Source of the DNA: JBOGUF01 sp050696075
Lineage (GTDB): Bacteria > Chloroflexota > Chloroflexia > Thermomicrobiales > UBA6265
Reading direction: 5' to 3'
Assembly (NCBI GenBank): GCA_050696075.1
Contig: JBOGUF010000169.1
Span: forward strand, 1-6,782
DNA: 6,782 nt
The position numbers and the translations under genes were made by a program. Under the pieces are notes generated by a model, which was given only the letters and a program-made list of their open reading frames with translations, had not been told where the DNA came from and ran no database searches. This document shows positions 6,723 to 6,782 of the stretch, in pieces (position 1 is the first letter of the stretch; each line of letters begins with the position of its first letter).

Positions 6723-6782
6723 GAGGGCGACGACACCTCCCGAGTTTCACCGCCAACTTCAAAGTCGGGTCACCCGTCACTC

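Overview
This is a G+C-rich window (roughly two thirds G+C by eye) in which every convincing gene reads on the minus strand. The large winged-helix/BTAD/NB-ARC/TPR regulator, the lone type I restriction subunit and the IS200-like transposase together suggest a Chloroflexota-type bacterium (for example Thermomicrobia-like). An actinobacterium is possible, and the assignment is an inference.

Layout in transcription order (right to left). From 6782 to about 6100 there is a small Y1 (HUH) transposase gene of the IS200/REP-associated type. It sits between two inverted copies of a two-hairpin repeat (6112-6161 and 6673-6722), so this looks like a self-contained RAYT/REP-type unit. From 6034 to 2874 lies hsdR, the motor and nuclease subunit of a type I restriction-modification enzyme. 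It carries a one-base frameshift near 5442-5449. The shift separates the N-terminal PD-(D/E)xK nuclease domain from the DEAD/DEAH-type translocase, and the two frames overlap as GTGA. No hsdM or hsdS is visible, so these genes are outside the window (perhaps beyond the transposase) or absent.

After a 104-base gap with a possible promoter, 2769 to 1 holds one uninterrupted reading frame of 923 codons that leaves the window at its 3' end. It encodes an AfsR/SARP-like regulator: winged helix, BTAD, NB-ARC-type ATPase, then TPR-like helices. In the linker between the ATPase part and the TPR part, a perfect 20-bp inverted repeat with a 14-bp tandem period has been absorbed in frame.

The main points of interest are the covarying hairpins flanking the transposase, the palindromic insertion inside the regulator gene, and the split hsdR. 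No tRNA, rRNA or CRISPR array was seen, and no region longer than about 170 bases lacks a gene.
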